DNA of 64,000 nucleotides from Paenibacillus ihbetae. Lineage in GTDB: Bacteria; Bacillota; Bacilli; Paenibacillales; Paenibacillaceae. Of the stretch, positions 49,689 to 58,711 are shown piece by piece. Below the pieces are notes generated by a model. That model ran no database searches and was not told where the DNA came from. It worked only from the letters and a program-made list of their open reading frames with translations. The stretch's first letter is position 1. Each line of letters opens with the position of its first letter. The stretch spans positions 1,572,501-1,636,500 of the forward strand of contig NZ_CP016809.1 in NCBI RefSeq assembly GCF_002741055.1, in the 5' to 3' direction. Made by a program: the position numbers and the translations under genes.

Positions 49689-49699
49689 CAACGGGAAAC

Positions 49700-51430
49700 T
49701 TACACGCCTCCGGCATCGGTCATTTTGCCATTGCGCGGTGGCGTGGCCTGAAGAAGCGATGCCGAGGAGGCCGGATACATGTCGGTGTTCGGAAGCTCCA
49801 CGATTTCCGCCGCCAGCGAGCCGCCGAACACTTGGCGGAATACTTCATCGACCGATTCGACCGGAATGACCCGCAGGCCTCCGCTCAGATCCTGGAATAA
49901 CGATTGCCAGTTATCTTTCGGGATGATGACACGGGTGGCCCCGGCCTGGAACGCTGCCTCCACTTTGGCAATCACCCCGCCGATTGGCTTCACTTTGCCG
50001 TGAATGCTCATCTCACCGGTCATCGCAATTTTATTATCGACCTCAATTCCCTTCATCGCCGATACGATCGCCGTTGCCATCGCAATCCCGGCGGACGGGC
50101 CGTCAATCGGGGTTCCCCCCGGGAAATTGATATGGAGATTATAATCCTTCGGCGAGAAGCCCATCGCTTCCAGCACGGTCAGGACGTTCTCAATCGATCC
50201 CTTGGCCATGCTCTTGCGCCGCAGCTTGCGCGATCCCCCGCCAAGCTCTTCTTCATCGACGACACCGGTAATATTATAGGTGCCCTGTCCTTTCTCGACC
50301 GGCACCGCGGACACTTCTATCTCGAGCAGCGCCCCCATATTCGGACCGTATACGGCCAGCCCGTTGACAACGCCGATCTGCGGCTTCTCCGGCACCTTGC
50401 GGTCCGGGCGGGGCTGCAGCTGACTGCTGCTCGCTACCCACTCTACATCCGAGGCGCGGATCGAGTCTCTTTTTTCCGTTAAGGCCAGCCCTGCGGCGAG
50501 TTGAATCATATTGACGGCCTCGCGTCCATTGGAGCAGTACTGCTTCACGACGTCCACCGCTTCCGGCGCTGCACCGAGACCGATCTTCTGAATCGCATCC
50601 TCCGCAATTTTTCCGATCTCCTCGGGCAGCAGCGGACGGAAGAAGATCTCCATGCAGCGTGAACGAAGAGCCGGCGCCACTTCTTCCGGCGAACGTGTAG
50701 TCGCGCCAACCAGGCGGAAATCGGCAGGAAGTCCGTTTTGGAAAATATCGTGAATATAGGCTGGCGTATTGGCGTCCTCTGAATTATAATATGCACTTTC
50801 CAGCAGGACCTTGCGGTCCTCCAGCACTTTTAACAGCTTATTCATCTGAATCGGGTGCAATTCGCCGATTTCATCGATGAACAGAATGCCGCCGTGCGCC
50901 TTCGTCACTGCCCCCGGCTTCGGCTGCGGAATGCCGGCTACCCCCATGGCACCGGCCCCCTGATAGATCGGATCATGCACCGACCCGATGAGCGGATCGG
51001 CGATTCCGCGCTCGTCGAAGCGGGCGGTGGTCGCATCGATCTCCGTAAACTTTGCATCATATTTAAACGGCGATTGCGGATTCTTCTTCGCTTCCTCCAT
51101 CACCACGCGCGCTGCAGCCGTCTTGCCCACCCCCGGCGGGCCATAGATGATGACGTGCTGCGGATTGGCGCTGCACAGCGCAGCTTTCAAGGCGCGCAGT
51201 CCGTCCTTTTGCCCGACGATATCATCCATGGTCTGAGGTCTCGTCTTCTCCGCGAGCGGCTTTGTCAACGATACCGACCGGAGCTTGCGCAGCTTATCGA
51301 GCTCCTTGCGCGATTCCCGGTCCACCGCGGTCTTGCTGGTCTTTTGCCCACGCAATAAGTTCCAAAAATAAATGCCGATGATGACTGCAAAAAACAGCTG
51401 CACCAGCATAATCACGATACTCAGATTCAC
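49700..51430 (-). CDS. lonB: ATP-dependent protease LonB
   Basis: 576 aa, membrane-linked Lon. One N-terminal helix (IVIMLVQLFFAVIIGIYFW, about 5-23), Walker [14 protein letters not shown], Walker B FIDEIGE, and a Lon-type protease domain with IDGPSAGIAMA (Ser) and GGVIAKVEAAFQAG (Lys). In Bacillus lonB lies next to lonA and is a forespore gene. The length agrees. The start is GTG with AGGAGG eight nt upstream. Downstream of it comes lonA; upstream lies about 1 kb without genes. Confidence 0.96.
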   Translation of the reverse strand: MNLSIVIMLVQLFFAVIIGIYFWNLLRGQKTSKTAVDRESRKELDKLRKLRSVSLTKPLAEKTRPQTMDDIVGQKDGLRALKAALCSANPQHVIIYGPPGVGKTAAARVVMEEAKKNPQSPFKYDAKFTEIDATTARFDERGIADPLIGSVHDPIYQGAGAMGVAGIPQPKPGAVTKAHGGILFIDEIGELHPIQMNKLLKVLEDRKVLLESAYYNSEDANTPAYIHDIFQNGLPADFRLVGATTRSPEEVAPALRSRCMEIFFRPLLPEEIGKIAEDAIQKIGLGAAPEAVDVVKQYCSNGREAVNMIQLAAGLALTEKRDSIRASDVEWVASSSQLQPRPDRKVPEKPQIGVVNGLAVYGPNMGALLEIEVSAVPVEKGQGTYNITGVVDEEELGGGSRKLRRKSMAKGSIENVLTVLEAMGFSPKDYNLHINFPGGTPIDGPSAGIAMATAIVSAMKGIEVDNKIAMTGEMSIHGKVKPIGGVIAKVEAAFQAGATRVIIPKDNWQSLFQDLSGGLRVIPVESVDEVFRQVFGGSLAAEIVELPNTDMYPASSASLLQATPPRNGKMTDAGGV

Positions 51431-51570
51431 AAGTCATTCCTCCTGTTTCTCCATTATGTCAAGATCCAACGTTAATACTTGGTAGTATTGCCGATTCGTT
51501 TGCAGGTAAAACGCCAATGCGGGAACAATTTGTAAAGCGGCAGCCTGCTTGACAAGTTCCATAAAGGGAT

Positions 51571-52090
51571 ATCTTCACAGGCAGTAGGACCGTTGTCAGT
51601 TTATCAGCACTTCGCATGCGGGTGGTTCTTACGATCTCTGTGTGCCCTCGGATTTTTTTGAATTTCTGGATTCCTATCAGGAAATCCGAGGGTAAAGGAG
51701 AACGCTTGCTTCTTCTGAACAATTCCGCCTTCTCCGTTGGGGCTTTCCTGGCGGGCAAGTCCCTTTTGGGGACTTGCTTGCTGCTTTGGAGCCCATTTTT
51801 CCTCTACAAGCCCCTTTTGGGGACATCTTCACAGCCAGTAGGACCGTTGTCAGTTTATCAGCACTCCGCATGCGGATTGTCCTTACGATCTCTGTTGTCC
51901 TCGGATTTCTTTGAATTCTATGTTCCTATTGATGAAATCCGCGGACAAAGGAGAACGCTTCGCTTCTTCAGAACAATTCCGCCTGCTCCGTTGAAGCTTT
52001 CCTGGCGGGCAATTCCCTTTTGGGGACTTGCTTGCTCCTTCCGAGCCCGCTTTCCCTCTTCAAGTCCCTTTGGAGGACTTGCTTGCTCGT
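51571..52090. repeat. Imperfect 254-bp tandem repeat between lonB and ispG
   Basis: Unit A (51571-51824) and unit B (51825-about 52090) begin with the same block (ATCTTCACAG, AGTAGGACCGTTGTCAGTTT) and stay alignable throughout, with many substitutions and a few indels. Each unit contains GAAATCCG...AAAGGAGAACGCTT and ends in hairpins of the type GCAAGTCCC-TTTTG-GGGACTTGC (51755-51777, 51807-51824, 52009-52031, 52061-52082). Short frames on both strands follow the repeat and show no ribosome-binding sites. The rest of 51431-52237 shows nothing else. Confidence 0.85.
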
Positions 52091-52237
52091 TTTCTGCAAT
52101 TGGGTCACTTTGCACGCTCTCAGGCTCTTCCAGTACTTGCATTGACTTCGTGACGCACCAGAAGGGGGGGACGCCAACGCCTGCCTGAGTTCACGCAACG
52201 CAATTCGGCTGAATCCGAGAACGATCCCGATGAAGAA

Positions 52238-52278
52238 TAACAAAAAGCGGCAGCCTCTTGAATCAGAGGCTGCCGCTT
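52238..52278 (-). terminator. Strong terminator downstream of ispG
   Basis: AAGCGGCAGCCTCT (52245-52258) pairs perfectly with AGAGGCTGCCGCTT (52265-52278) around TGAATC; TTTTTG follows on the minus strand. It lies 240 nt after the ispG stop, leaving a long 3' region (52279-52519) rich in inverted repeats (ACCGCG...CGCGGT, AGCGTCGACGCT, two TGATCA) but with no gene. Confidence 0.9.
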
Positions 52279-52519
52279 AGGGCAAACGCTATTAACTTAC
52301 CAAGCAAAGATGCACATGGAGTTCCGGCATACCGCGTGCCTCCCCCGGCGCGCGGTGTAATGATCACTGCTGCACGATGATCAGCGTCGACGCTCGGATG
52401 GCAAGGCATGCCTGGTGCTCGTAATTTCGGCACAAGCTTAGAGTTACCGTATATGGCTTCTAGCTATCGCAAGCTACCGACAGCCAAAGGCCATGCGTGC
52501 ATGATTGGCTCCATCATGC

Positions 52520-53629
52520 TCACACCGTAGACTTATGCTTGCGGCCAGGGATTTCACCCGTCTCCTCGTACACCTTCACAATGTTGTCGATCTCTTTCTT
52601 CAGTTCCTCCACCATCGTGGCCTCCGGAACCTTGCGAATCATTTCGCCGTAACGGAACAGCAGTCCCTCTCCGCGGGCGCCGGCAATTCCGATGTCAGCC
52701 TCTCGCGCTTCACCCGGACCGTTCACGGCACAGCCAAGAACGGATACCTTGATCGGCACTCTCAGTTTCGAGATATATTCCTCGACCTCATTGGCAATGG
52801 AGAACAAATCGATATCGAGACGTCCGCAGGTCGGGCAGGATACGAGCGTGGCCATATCGGAAATCAATCCGAACGTTTTGAGAAGCTCGCGTCCGACCTT
52901 AATCTCCTCTACCGGATCGGCGCTAAGCGAAATCCGCATCGTGTTGCCGATGCCCATCGACAGAAGCGCACCGAGCCCGGCCGCGCTTTTCACCGTTCCG
53001 GAGAACAGCGTACCGGCTTCCGTAATGCCCAGGTGGAGCGGGTAAGGAATCACCTCGGCCGCTTTCGTGTATGCCGCAATAGCCATCGGAACATCCGATG
53101 CCTTCAAGGATACGATGATATCATGGAAATCGAGCTCCTCCAGAATGCCAATATGGTACAGGGCGCTCTCTACCATCGCTTCCGGCGTCGGATAGCCGTA
53201 TTTTTCAAGAAGATGGTTCTCCAGCGAACCGGCGTTAACGCCGATCCGGATCGGAATGCCTTTCTCCTTGCACGCTTTTACGACCGCTTCGACCTTTTCG
53301 CGTTTTCCGATATTGCCCGGGTTAATCCGGACTTTATCGATGCCATTCTCTATAGCGAGAAGGGCAAGCTTATAGTTGAAATGAATATCCGCAACAAGCG
53401 GGATATGAATGCGTTTCTTGATTTCCTTAATGGCAGCGGCGGCTTCCTCATTGTTGACCGTTACCCGGACGATTTGGCATCCGGCTTCCTCCAGACGCAA
53501 AATTTCCGCGACGGTCGCCTCGACATCCGCTGTTTTGGTGGTGCACATGCTTTGAATAATGACTTGGTTATTTCCCCCTATGGTGAGGTTCCCCACCTTA
53601 ACGGGCCGTGTGTCTTGTCTCAAAAACAT
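52520..53629 (-). CDS. ispG: 4-hydroxy-3-methylbut-2-en-1-yl diphosphate synthase
   Basis: 369 aa [4Fe-4S] enzyme of the MEP isoprenoid pathway (GcpE), converting MEcPP to HMBPP. The N-terminal TIM-barrel part ([17 protein letters not shown]) and the cluster Cys residues in [13 protein letters not shown] and [20 protein letters not shown] are present. The longest frame starts at 53686; the ATG at 53629 with GGGAGAG upstream and the family start is preferred. Its place between clpX and lonB is not the B. subtilis arrangement. Confidence 0.96.
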   Translation of the reverse strand: MFLRQDTRPVKVGNLTIGGNNQVIIQSMCTTKTADVEATVAEILRLEEAGCQIVRVTVNNEEAAAAIKEIKKRIHIPLVADIHFNYKLALLAIENGIDKVRINPGNIGKREKVEAVVKACKEKGIPIRIGVNAGSLENHLLEKYGYPTPEAMVESALYHIGILEELDFHDIIVSLKASDVPMAIAAYTKAAEVIPYPLHLGITEAGTLFSGTVKSAAGLGALLSMGIGNTMRISLSADPVEEIKVGRELLKTFGLISDMATLVSCPTCGRLDIDLFSIANEVEEYISKLRVPIKVSVLGCAVNGPGEAREADIGIAGARGEGLLFRYGEMIRKVPEATMVEELKKEIDNIVKVYEETGEIPGRKHKSTV

Positions 53630-53658
53630 GGTACGATCTCTCCCGTATAACGCCAAAG

Positions 53659-53700
53659 CTCCACTCCAGCCTAGGCTCTTGGCCATAACTGGAAGTGGAG
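53659..53700 (-). other. Hairpin in the clpX-ispG gap
   Basis: CTCCACTTCCAG pairs with CTGGAGTGGAG (one bulge) around a 19-nt loop, 30 bp upstream of ispG. There is no T-run, so it is not a clear terminator; it may stabilise the ispG mRNA 5' end. An extended -10 (TGATATAAA) lies just before it on the minus strand. Confidence 0.4.
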
Positions 53701-53744
53701 AGGATCAGCGTAAATTTATATCACGTCTGCTGCGTTAGAACGCC

Positions 53745-55013
53745 TCAGGCGCTTTCTTCCTGTTTCTTGTCATCTTCCGTTCCCTTGCCTTGCATCAGCT
53801 CAGGGATCACTCTGTCACGAACGACCTGTTCGGTGATGACGCAATCCTTGATATCGTCTCTGGACGGCACTTCATACATAACATCCAGCATGATGCCTTC
53901 AATGATGGAGCGCAGTCCGCGCGCGCCGGTATTGCGCTTGATTGCCTCTTGGGCAATGGCTTCGAGAGCGCCGCGCTCGAACTTGAGATTGACATTATCA
54001 AGCTCAAGCAGCTTCTGATACTGTTTGGTGAGCGCATTCTTCGGCTCGGACAGAATCCGTACCAGCGTCGCTTCATCCAGCGGTTCCAATGTGGAAACAA
54101 CCGGCAGACGGCCGACAAATTCCGGAATGAGACCGAACTTAAGCAGGTCCTCAGGCAGCACCATTGTCAAATATTCGCCCGGCTTCAGATCTTTCTGGCC
54201 TTCAGCGGAAGCGTTGAAGCCGATGACCTTCTTGCCGATCCGGCGTTTGATGTACTGCTCCAACCCGTCAAATGCGCCGCCGCAAATGAACAGAATGTTG
54301 GTTGTATCGATCTGAATAAACTCCTGGTGAGGGTGCTTGCGTCCACCTTGCGGCGGAACGGAAGCGACCGTTCCCTCCAGAATTTTCAGAAGCGCCTGCT
54401 GAACCCCTTCGCCGGATACGTCACGAGTGATGGACGGATTCTCGGATTTGCGGGCCACCTTGTCAATTTCATCAATATAGATAATGCCGCGTTCCGCTTT
54501 CTCCACGTCATAGTCGGCGGCCTGGATCAGCTTGAGCAGGATGTTCTCGACATCTTCACCCACGTAACCGGCTTCCGTCAACGAAGTGGCGTCGGCAATG
54601 GCAAACGGAACGTTCAAGATTTTAGCCATCGTTTGCGCAAGCAGTGTTTTACCTGAACCTGTAGGTCCCAGCAGCAAAATGTTACTCTTCTGCAATTCAA
54701 CGTCATCAATCTTGTTCTGCGTATTAATTCGTTTGTAGTGGTTATATACGGCAACCGATAAGGACTTCTTCGCTTGGTCCTGACCGATGACGTACTGGTC
54801 AAGAATATCCCGAATTTCGCGCGGCTTCGGAATATCCTTCAAATCCACTTCTTCCTCATGACCGAGTTCTTCCTCTACGATTTCCGAGCACAAGTCAATG
54901 CACTCGTCACATATATAAACACCGGGCCCCGCAACCAGCTTGCGAACCTGCTCCTGCGATTTGCCGCAGAAGGAGCATTTCAGCTGCCCTTTGTCGTCGT
55001 TAAATTTAAACAT
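53745..55013 (-). CDS. clpX: ATP-dependent Clp protease ATP-binding subunit ClpX
   Basis: 422 aa AAA+ unfoldase. The N-terminal zinc domain [14 protein letters not shown] with ICDEC, Walker [15 protein letters not shown], Walker [11 protein letters not shown], the [18 protein letters not shown] pore/sensor part and the IGF-type ClpP loop ([11 protein letters not shown]) are in place. It delivers tagged proteins to ClpP. It lies 14 bp after clpP, an arrangement common outside B. subtilis. Confidence 0.97.
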   Translation of the reverse strand: MFKFNDDKGQLKCSFCGKSQEQVRKLVAGPGVYICDECIDLCSEIVEEELGHEEEVDLKDIPKPREIRDILDQYVIGQDQAKKSLSVAVYNHYKRINTQNKIDDVELQKSNILLLGPTGSGKTLLAQTMAKILNVPFAIADATSLTEAGYVGEDVENILLKLIQAADYDVEKAERGIIYIDEIDKVARKSENPSITRDVSGEGVQQALLKILEGTVASVPPQGGRKHPHQEFIQIDTTNILFICGGAFDGLEQYIKRRIGKKVIGFNASAEGQKDLKPGEYLTMVLPEDLLKFGLIPEFVGRLPVVSTLEPLDEATLVRILSEPKNALTKQYQKLLELDNVNLKFERGALEAIAQEAIKRNTGARGLRSIIEGIMLDVMYEVPSRDDIKDCVITEQVVRDRVIPELMQGKGTEDDKKQEESA

Positions 55014-55027
55014 GCTATAACCACCCC

Positions 55028-55618
55028 TTATGATTTGGTCGGTGAAGACAGAACTTCGTCAATAATACCGTACGCCTTCGCTTCCTCCGCGCTCATAAAA
55101 AAGTCGCGGTCTGTATCGCGTTCGATTTTTTCAAGTGGCTGACCCGTGCGCTCCACATAGATTTGGTTAAGTTTCTGTCTGGTCTTGATGATCCAATCTG
55201 CATGGATTTGAATATCGGATGCCTGACCTTGAATTCCGCCAAGCGGTTGATGGATCATCACTTCGCTGTTCTCAAGCGCATACCGTTTGCCGGGCGCTCC
55301 GGCGGTGAGCAGCAGCGAGCCCATGCTGGCGGCCATGCCGACGCAAATAGTGGACACATCAGGCTTAATCAACTGCATCGTATCATATATACCCATCCCG
55401 GCTGTCACCGAACCGCCAGGAGAATTGATGTACAGAGAGATGTCTTTCTCCGGATCTTCCGCAGCCAAGAAGAGCAGCTGGGCAATGACGAGATTGGCTA
55501 CATCGTCATCGATCGCATTGCTGAGGAATATAATGCGATCCTTCAGTAATCTTGAGTAGATATCGTAGGATCTTTCGCCTCGACTGGTTTGCTCCACCAC
55601 CATAGGTACAAGACTCAT
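55028..55618 (-). CDS. clpP: ATP-dependent Clp protease proteolytic subunit ClpP
   Basis: 196 aa serine peptidase of the barrel. Catalytic residues: Ser in [14 protein letters not shown], His in [12 protein letters not shown], Asp in [12 protein letters not shown]. The N-terminus [19 protein letters not shown] is typical. GAGG lies eight nt before the ATG. B. subtilis carries clpP far from clpX; here both are together behind tig. Confidence 0.97.
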   Translation of the reverse strand: MSLVPMVVEQTSRGERSYDIYSRLLKDRIIFLSNAIDDDVANLVIAQLLFLAAEDPEKDISLYINSPGGSVTAGMGIYDTMQLIKPDVSTICVGMAASMGSLLLTAGAPGKRYALENSEVMIHQPLGGIQGQASDIQIHADWIIKTRQKLNQIYVERTGQPLEKIERDTDRDFFMSAEEAKAYGIIDEVLSSPTKS

Positions 55619-55666
55619 GCGACCAACCTCATTTCCTTGAAAATTTACTTATGCGTTACAAAAGTT

Positions 55667-55695
55667 ATTCTAACATGTTCAAAGCGCAATGTCAT
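55667..55695 (-). promoter_or_regulatory. Promoter of clpP-clpX
   Basis: ATGACA (55695-55690), 17-bp spacer and TAGAAT (55672-55667) with TGT before it, on the minus strand. No CtsR repeat is visible. Confidence 0.65.
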
Positions 55696-55820
55696 TTTTT
55701 AACCCTGATTACATTCTATGAACTTCGCTAGGAATATATCCAGCCAACTTGTCTCATTATGTATGTCGAAAAAATAACCAATTCATGTCACATTTAGTTG
55801 AAAATTGGCTATTCTTAGGT

Positions 55821-55851
55821 AAAAATAAGGCACGCATAAAGTACGTGCCCT
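55821..55851 (-). terminator. Terminator after tig
   Basis: AGGGCACG pairs with CGTGCCT around TACTTTATG; TATTTTTACC follows on the minus strand. Confidence 0.8.
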
Positions 55852-55890
55852 ATCTCATGTAACGGCAGCTTCGGCAGCCGCCTGTTGTTA

Positions 55891-57228
55891 TTATTCTTCA
55901 GTCGCAGTTTCTGCAGTTTCTTCCTTATTCTCCACCGGAGCGCCTTCTACGCTGTTCTCCAGCAAGAAGTCAATCGTCTTGCGGAGGAGCAGCTCTTCGC
56001 TAAGGCTGTCAAGGGAACCGTTGGCAGCAAGGATGCTGCGGATTTCTTCGGCGGAACGCTTGTACGTTTCAGCCATGTTATCCAGTTCCTTGTTGATTTC
56101 TTCTTCGGAAACCTCAAGCTTCTCTTCTTTCGCAATCGCTTCAAGCACAAGGTTGTTGCGAACGCGCTTCTCGGCATCGTCCTTCATCTGACCTTCCAAA
56201 TCCGCATTGGTTTGGCCGGAGAAGCTGAGGAACATTTCGAGGTTCATGCCTTGCTGGCGAAGACGGTTGTCGAAATCGCGCATCATGTTCTGAACTTCGG
56301 ATTGAATCATCGCTTCCGGAATTTCGATTTCAGCGTTAGCCGCCGCTTTTTCAACAACTTCGTTCTCGCGGACGCCTTGAGCTTCCTGCTCTTTGCGAGC
56401 CAAAAGCTGCTTCTTCAGATCTTCCTTATACTCGTCAAGCGTATCGAACTCGCTTACGTCTTTAGCGAACTCGTCGTCCAGCTCAGGAAGCTGCTTGCGC
56501 TTGATTTCATGCACTTTTACTTTGAAGACCGCTTGCTTGCCGGCCAGCTCTTCCGCGTGGTAAGTTTCAGGGAATGTCACTTCCACGTCTTTGAAGTCAC
56601 CCGTAGCCATGCCGATCACTTGATCTTCAAAGCCTGGGATGAAGGTGTTGCTTCCAAGCTCGAGGGAATAACGCTCAGCTTGTCCGCCTTCGAAAGGAAC
56701 GCCGTCCACGGAACCGTCGAAATCGATCACGACGACGTCGCCGGATTCAGCCGAACCTTCATCGATGACAGCCAGCTCAGCATGACGCTGTTGCAGGCGC
56801 TCAAGCTCTTGGTTCAGCTCTTCATCCGAAACCTCAGCCGTTACAGCAGCAACTTCAAGTCCTTTGTAATCGCCAAGCTTAACTTCCGGCTTCACGGTTA
56901 CTTTCGCTTTGAATTTGAAGGTTTCGCCTTTAGCGAACTGCTCGATTTCTACTTCTGGACGATCTACAGGGAAAATATCCGCTTGTTCAACAGCTTCGCT
57001 GTATACTTCAGGGAGCAGAATGTCAATTGCATCCTGATACAAGCTCTCTACGCCGTAACGAGCTTCAAAGATCGGGCGCGGCACTTTACCTTTACGGAAT
57101 CCAGGTACATTTACTTTTTTCGCTACTTTATTAAAAGCTTTGTCGAGGGCGGCCGCAACGCGATCCGCATCAACCTCAACGTCAAGAACGCCAAGGTTCT
57201 TCTCTATTTTTTCCCAAGTTGCTTTCAT
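55891..57228 (-). CDS. tig: Trigger factor
   Basis: 445 aa ribosome-bound chaperone and prolyl isomerase. The ribosome-binding signature GFRKGKVPRPIFEARYG lies at about 43-60, the FKBP-type PPIase domain at about 150-240 (GDVVVIDFDGSVDGVPFEGG), and the helical C-terminal arms follow. The tail is Glu-rich. A 468-aa reverse frame over the same DNA is a shadow. It is upstream of clpP-clpX, as expected for this chaperone-protease block. Confidence 0.97.
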   Translation of the reverse strand: MKATWEKIEKNLGVLDVEVDADRVAAALDKAFNKVAKKVNVPGFRKGKVPRPIFEARYGVESLYQDAIDILLPEVYSEAVEQADIFPVDRPEVEIEQFAKGETFKFKAKVTVKPEVKLGDYKGLEVAAVTAEVSDEELNQELERLQQRHAELAVIDEGSAESGDVVVIDFDGSVDGVPFEGGQAERYSLELGSNTFIPGFEDQVIGMATGDFKDVEVTFPETYHAEELAGKQAVFKVKVHEIKRKQLPELDDEFAKDVSEFDTLDEYKEDLKKQLLARKEQEAQGVRENEVVEKAAANAEIEIPEAMIQSEVQNMMRDFDNRLRQQGMNLEMFLSFSGQTNADLEGQMKDDAEKRVRNNLVLEAIAKEEKLEVSEEEINKELDNMAETYKRSAEEIRSILAANGSLDSLSEELLLRKTIDFLLENSVEGAPVENKEETAETATEE

Positions 57229-57298
57229 TTATGCTTTCCCCTCCAAAATAGTTCACGTGGTCGGCGCAATAATCTATCACGTACCGAATAACCACTAT

Positions 57299-57327
57299 AG
57301 TATAAACAACATTACATGCTTTTTCAA
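57299..57327 (-). promoter_or_regulatory. Promoter of tig
   Basis: TTGAAA (57327-57322), 17-bp spacer, TATACT (57304-57299) on the minus strand, about 70 bp upstream of tig. Confidence 0.78.
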
Positions 57328-57373
57328 GGGCGTACCCTTATGGAGCGATACCGTAAACGTTTTCCATCTCTGC

Positions 57374-58303
57374 CTATTCCTCCGCTCCGGCAGCTACAAA
57401 CTGCTTTAAAGAACGGTATGCTCCCTCATAGCGAAAACGCATGGTGTCTGTAATTCCGTACAACGGCCGGATTTCGTCCTCATTCCGGAACCCTTTTAAA
57501 CTCTCCGACACGATGTCGTGCAATGCTGCCGCCCAAATATCGAGCGTAGACTCATCCTCGTCGAGCATGGACTCGTAATCCATGGTTCCGTAAATGGCCA
57601 TAATGAACTGCGACCATAATTCCTGTGCGAAATAAAACAACGTCGGCTCATGAACCTCTGTCTGATCGGCAACGCGCTCCAATATTCTCGTGATCGCAGG
57701 CGGGAACTCCGAAGGGTCAAGCGGTACCGAGTCAATCTCGATTTCGACAGCTTCCTGTCCCCTCTTTAGGGTTATGCTCCCTTCCATGCCCCGTCTGCGC
57801 AGCGTCTGCAGCACGCGGAATTGAAGGAGCGGATGAAGCGGAGCCTCGCTGAGCCAGTCCGCCAGAGCCGCATCGATTTCCGGACGGTCCAGATAGGCCA
57901 GCTGCTCAAGCGCAAGGATCGTCTGCTCGGTCAAAGGTCCGTTCATGACCGAAGCGAGAAGCTTATCCGCATATCCTGCATCCTGAGCTGCCTTATCGTT
58001 GACCATCTGACGGGTCATTTCCGCTTCGTCCGGATCGTCGTTCTCCTCGGTATCGGCATGATCCTCGCGGGGTACAGCTGCCTCGGGGAAGGCAGCCTCC
58101 AGCCATTCCAGAAGGGCCCGCCATTCCTCATAGTTTCGCTCATTCTGTCCGCTGCATTGCAACAGAAACCGCAGCACCTCCATCGCTTCGCCATACCGTT
58201 CATTCTCGAGCATAACCGTTAGCTGAATCTGATAGTAATCCAGCGTCTTCGGAAACAGGATGATGTTCTTATCCTCTTGTTCGGGGGAGTAAGAGTCCTT
58301 GAT
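57374..58303 (-). CDS. ysoA: TPR-like protein, YsoA family (probable non-canonical start)
   Basis: 309 aa if started at ATC 58303; 279 aa from the first ATG at 58213. Helical repeat protein with TPR-like segments (TLDYYQIQLTVMLENERYGEAM, then YADKLLASVMNGPLTEQ), an acidic linker and a C-terminal domain of unknown role. B. subtilis ysoA lies before tig too. The 30 codons upstream of the ATG read as coding (KNIILFPKTLDYYQIQLTV), and the only Shine-Dalgarno, AAAGGAGGTG, stands just before ATC 58303; no ATG, GTG or TTG lies in frame from there to 58213. The true start is therefore uncertain. Confidence 0.82.
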   Translation of the reverse strand: MKDSYSPEQEDKNIILFPKTLDYYQIQLTVMLENERYGEAMEVLRFLLQCSGQNERNYEEWRALLEWLEAAFPEAAVPREDHADTEENDDPDEAEMTRQMVNDKAAQDAGYADKLLASVMNGPLTEQTILALEQLAYLDRPEIDAALADWLSEAPLHPLLQFRVLQTLRRRGMEGSITLKRGQEAVEIEIDSVPLDPSEFPPAITRILERVADQTEVHEPTLFYFAQELWSQFIMAIYGTMDYESMLDEDESTLDIWAAALHDIVSESLKGFRNEDEIRPLYGITDTMRFRYEGAYRSLKQFVAAGAEE

Positions 58304-58343
58304 AAGGACACCTCCTTTCTAGTCCTGTTTTTAATATTCGTTG

Positions 58344-58349
58344 ATTATA
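58344..58349 (-). promoter_or_regulatory. Extended -10 element upstream of ysoA
   Basis: TGCTATAAT on the minus strand (TATAAT at 58349-58344), 40 bp before the probable start; the -35 region is poor. Confidence 0.45.
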
Positions 58350-58522
58350 GCATATGTACCACCAAGATTAAAAAAAGCGCGGATTCCGTGGATTCTTTCT
58401 ATTCTTAGAGAGATCGGGATAACCGATCAAGGAAAGAGCAACCGTATTTTATCAATATAACCCCGGATTGCCTAGTCATAATCGGGCCCCATCAAAAATC
58501 TTCTATTTTCAAAAATATATAG

Positions 58523-58551
58523 TTGAATTATTCCAGACCATATGATAATAT
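58523..58551 (+). promoter_or_regulatory. Promoter of tRNA-Arg
   Basis: TTGAAT (58523-58528), 17-bp spacer, TAATAT (58546-58551), ending about 22 bp before the tRNA. Confidence 0.65.
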
Positions 58552-58573
58552 ATTTTTTGCTTGAAAAAAATGT

Positions 58574-58647
<74 letters not shown>

Positions 58648-58650
58648 TAA

Positions 58651-58680
58651 AAAAACACCGCCATAATGGCGGTGTTTTTG
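58651..58680. terminator. Bidirectional terminator between tRNA-Arg and the surface-protein gene
   Basis: AAAAACACCGCCAT pairs perfectly with ATGGCGGTGTTTTT. The A and T tracts on both sides let it stop the plus-strand tRNA and the minus-strand gene ending at 58712. Confidence 0.9.
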
Positions 58681-58711
58681 CGTTCCTTGAGGATGAGAAC
58701 TCCAGGTAAAG

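Noticed and set aside
51459..52243. Several 60-190-aa frames in the lonB-ispG gap
   Set aside because: They follow the tandem repeat on both strands, lack ribosome-binding sites and have hairpin-encoded words such as SPKG; treated as repeat DNA.
55885..57291. 468-aa open frame on the plus strand opposite tig
   Set aside because: It mirrors tig codon for codon, has no ribosome-binding site and reads as a Phe/Leu-rich shadow of a Glu/Lys-rich protein.
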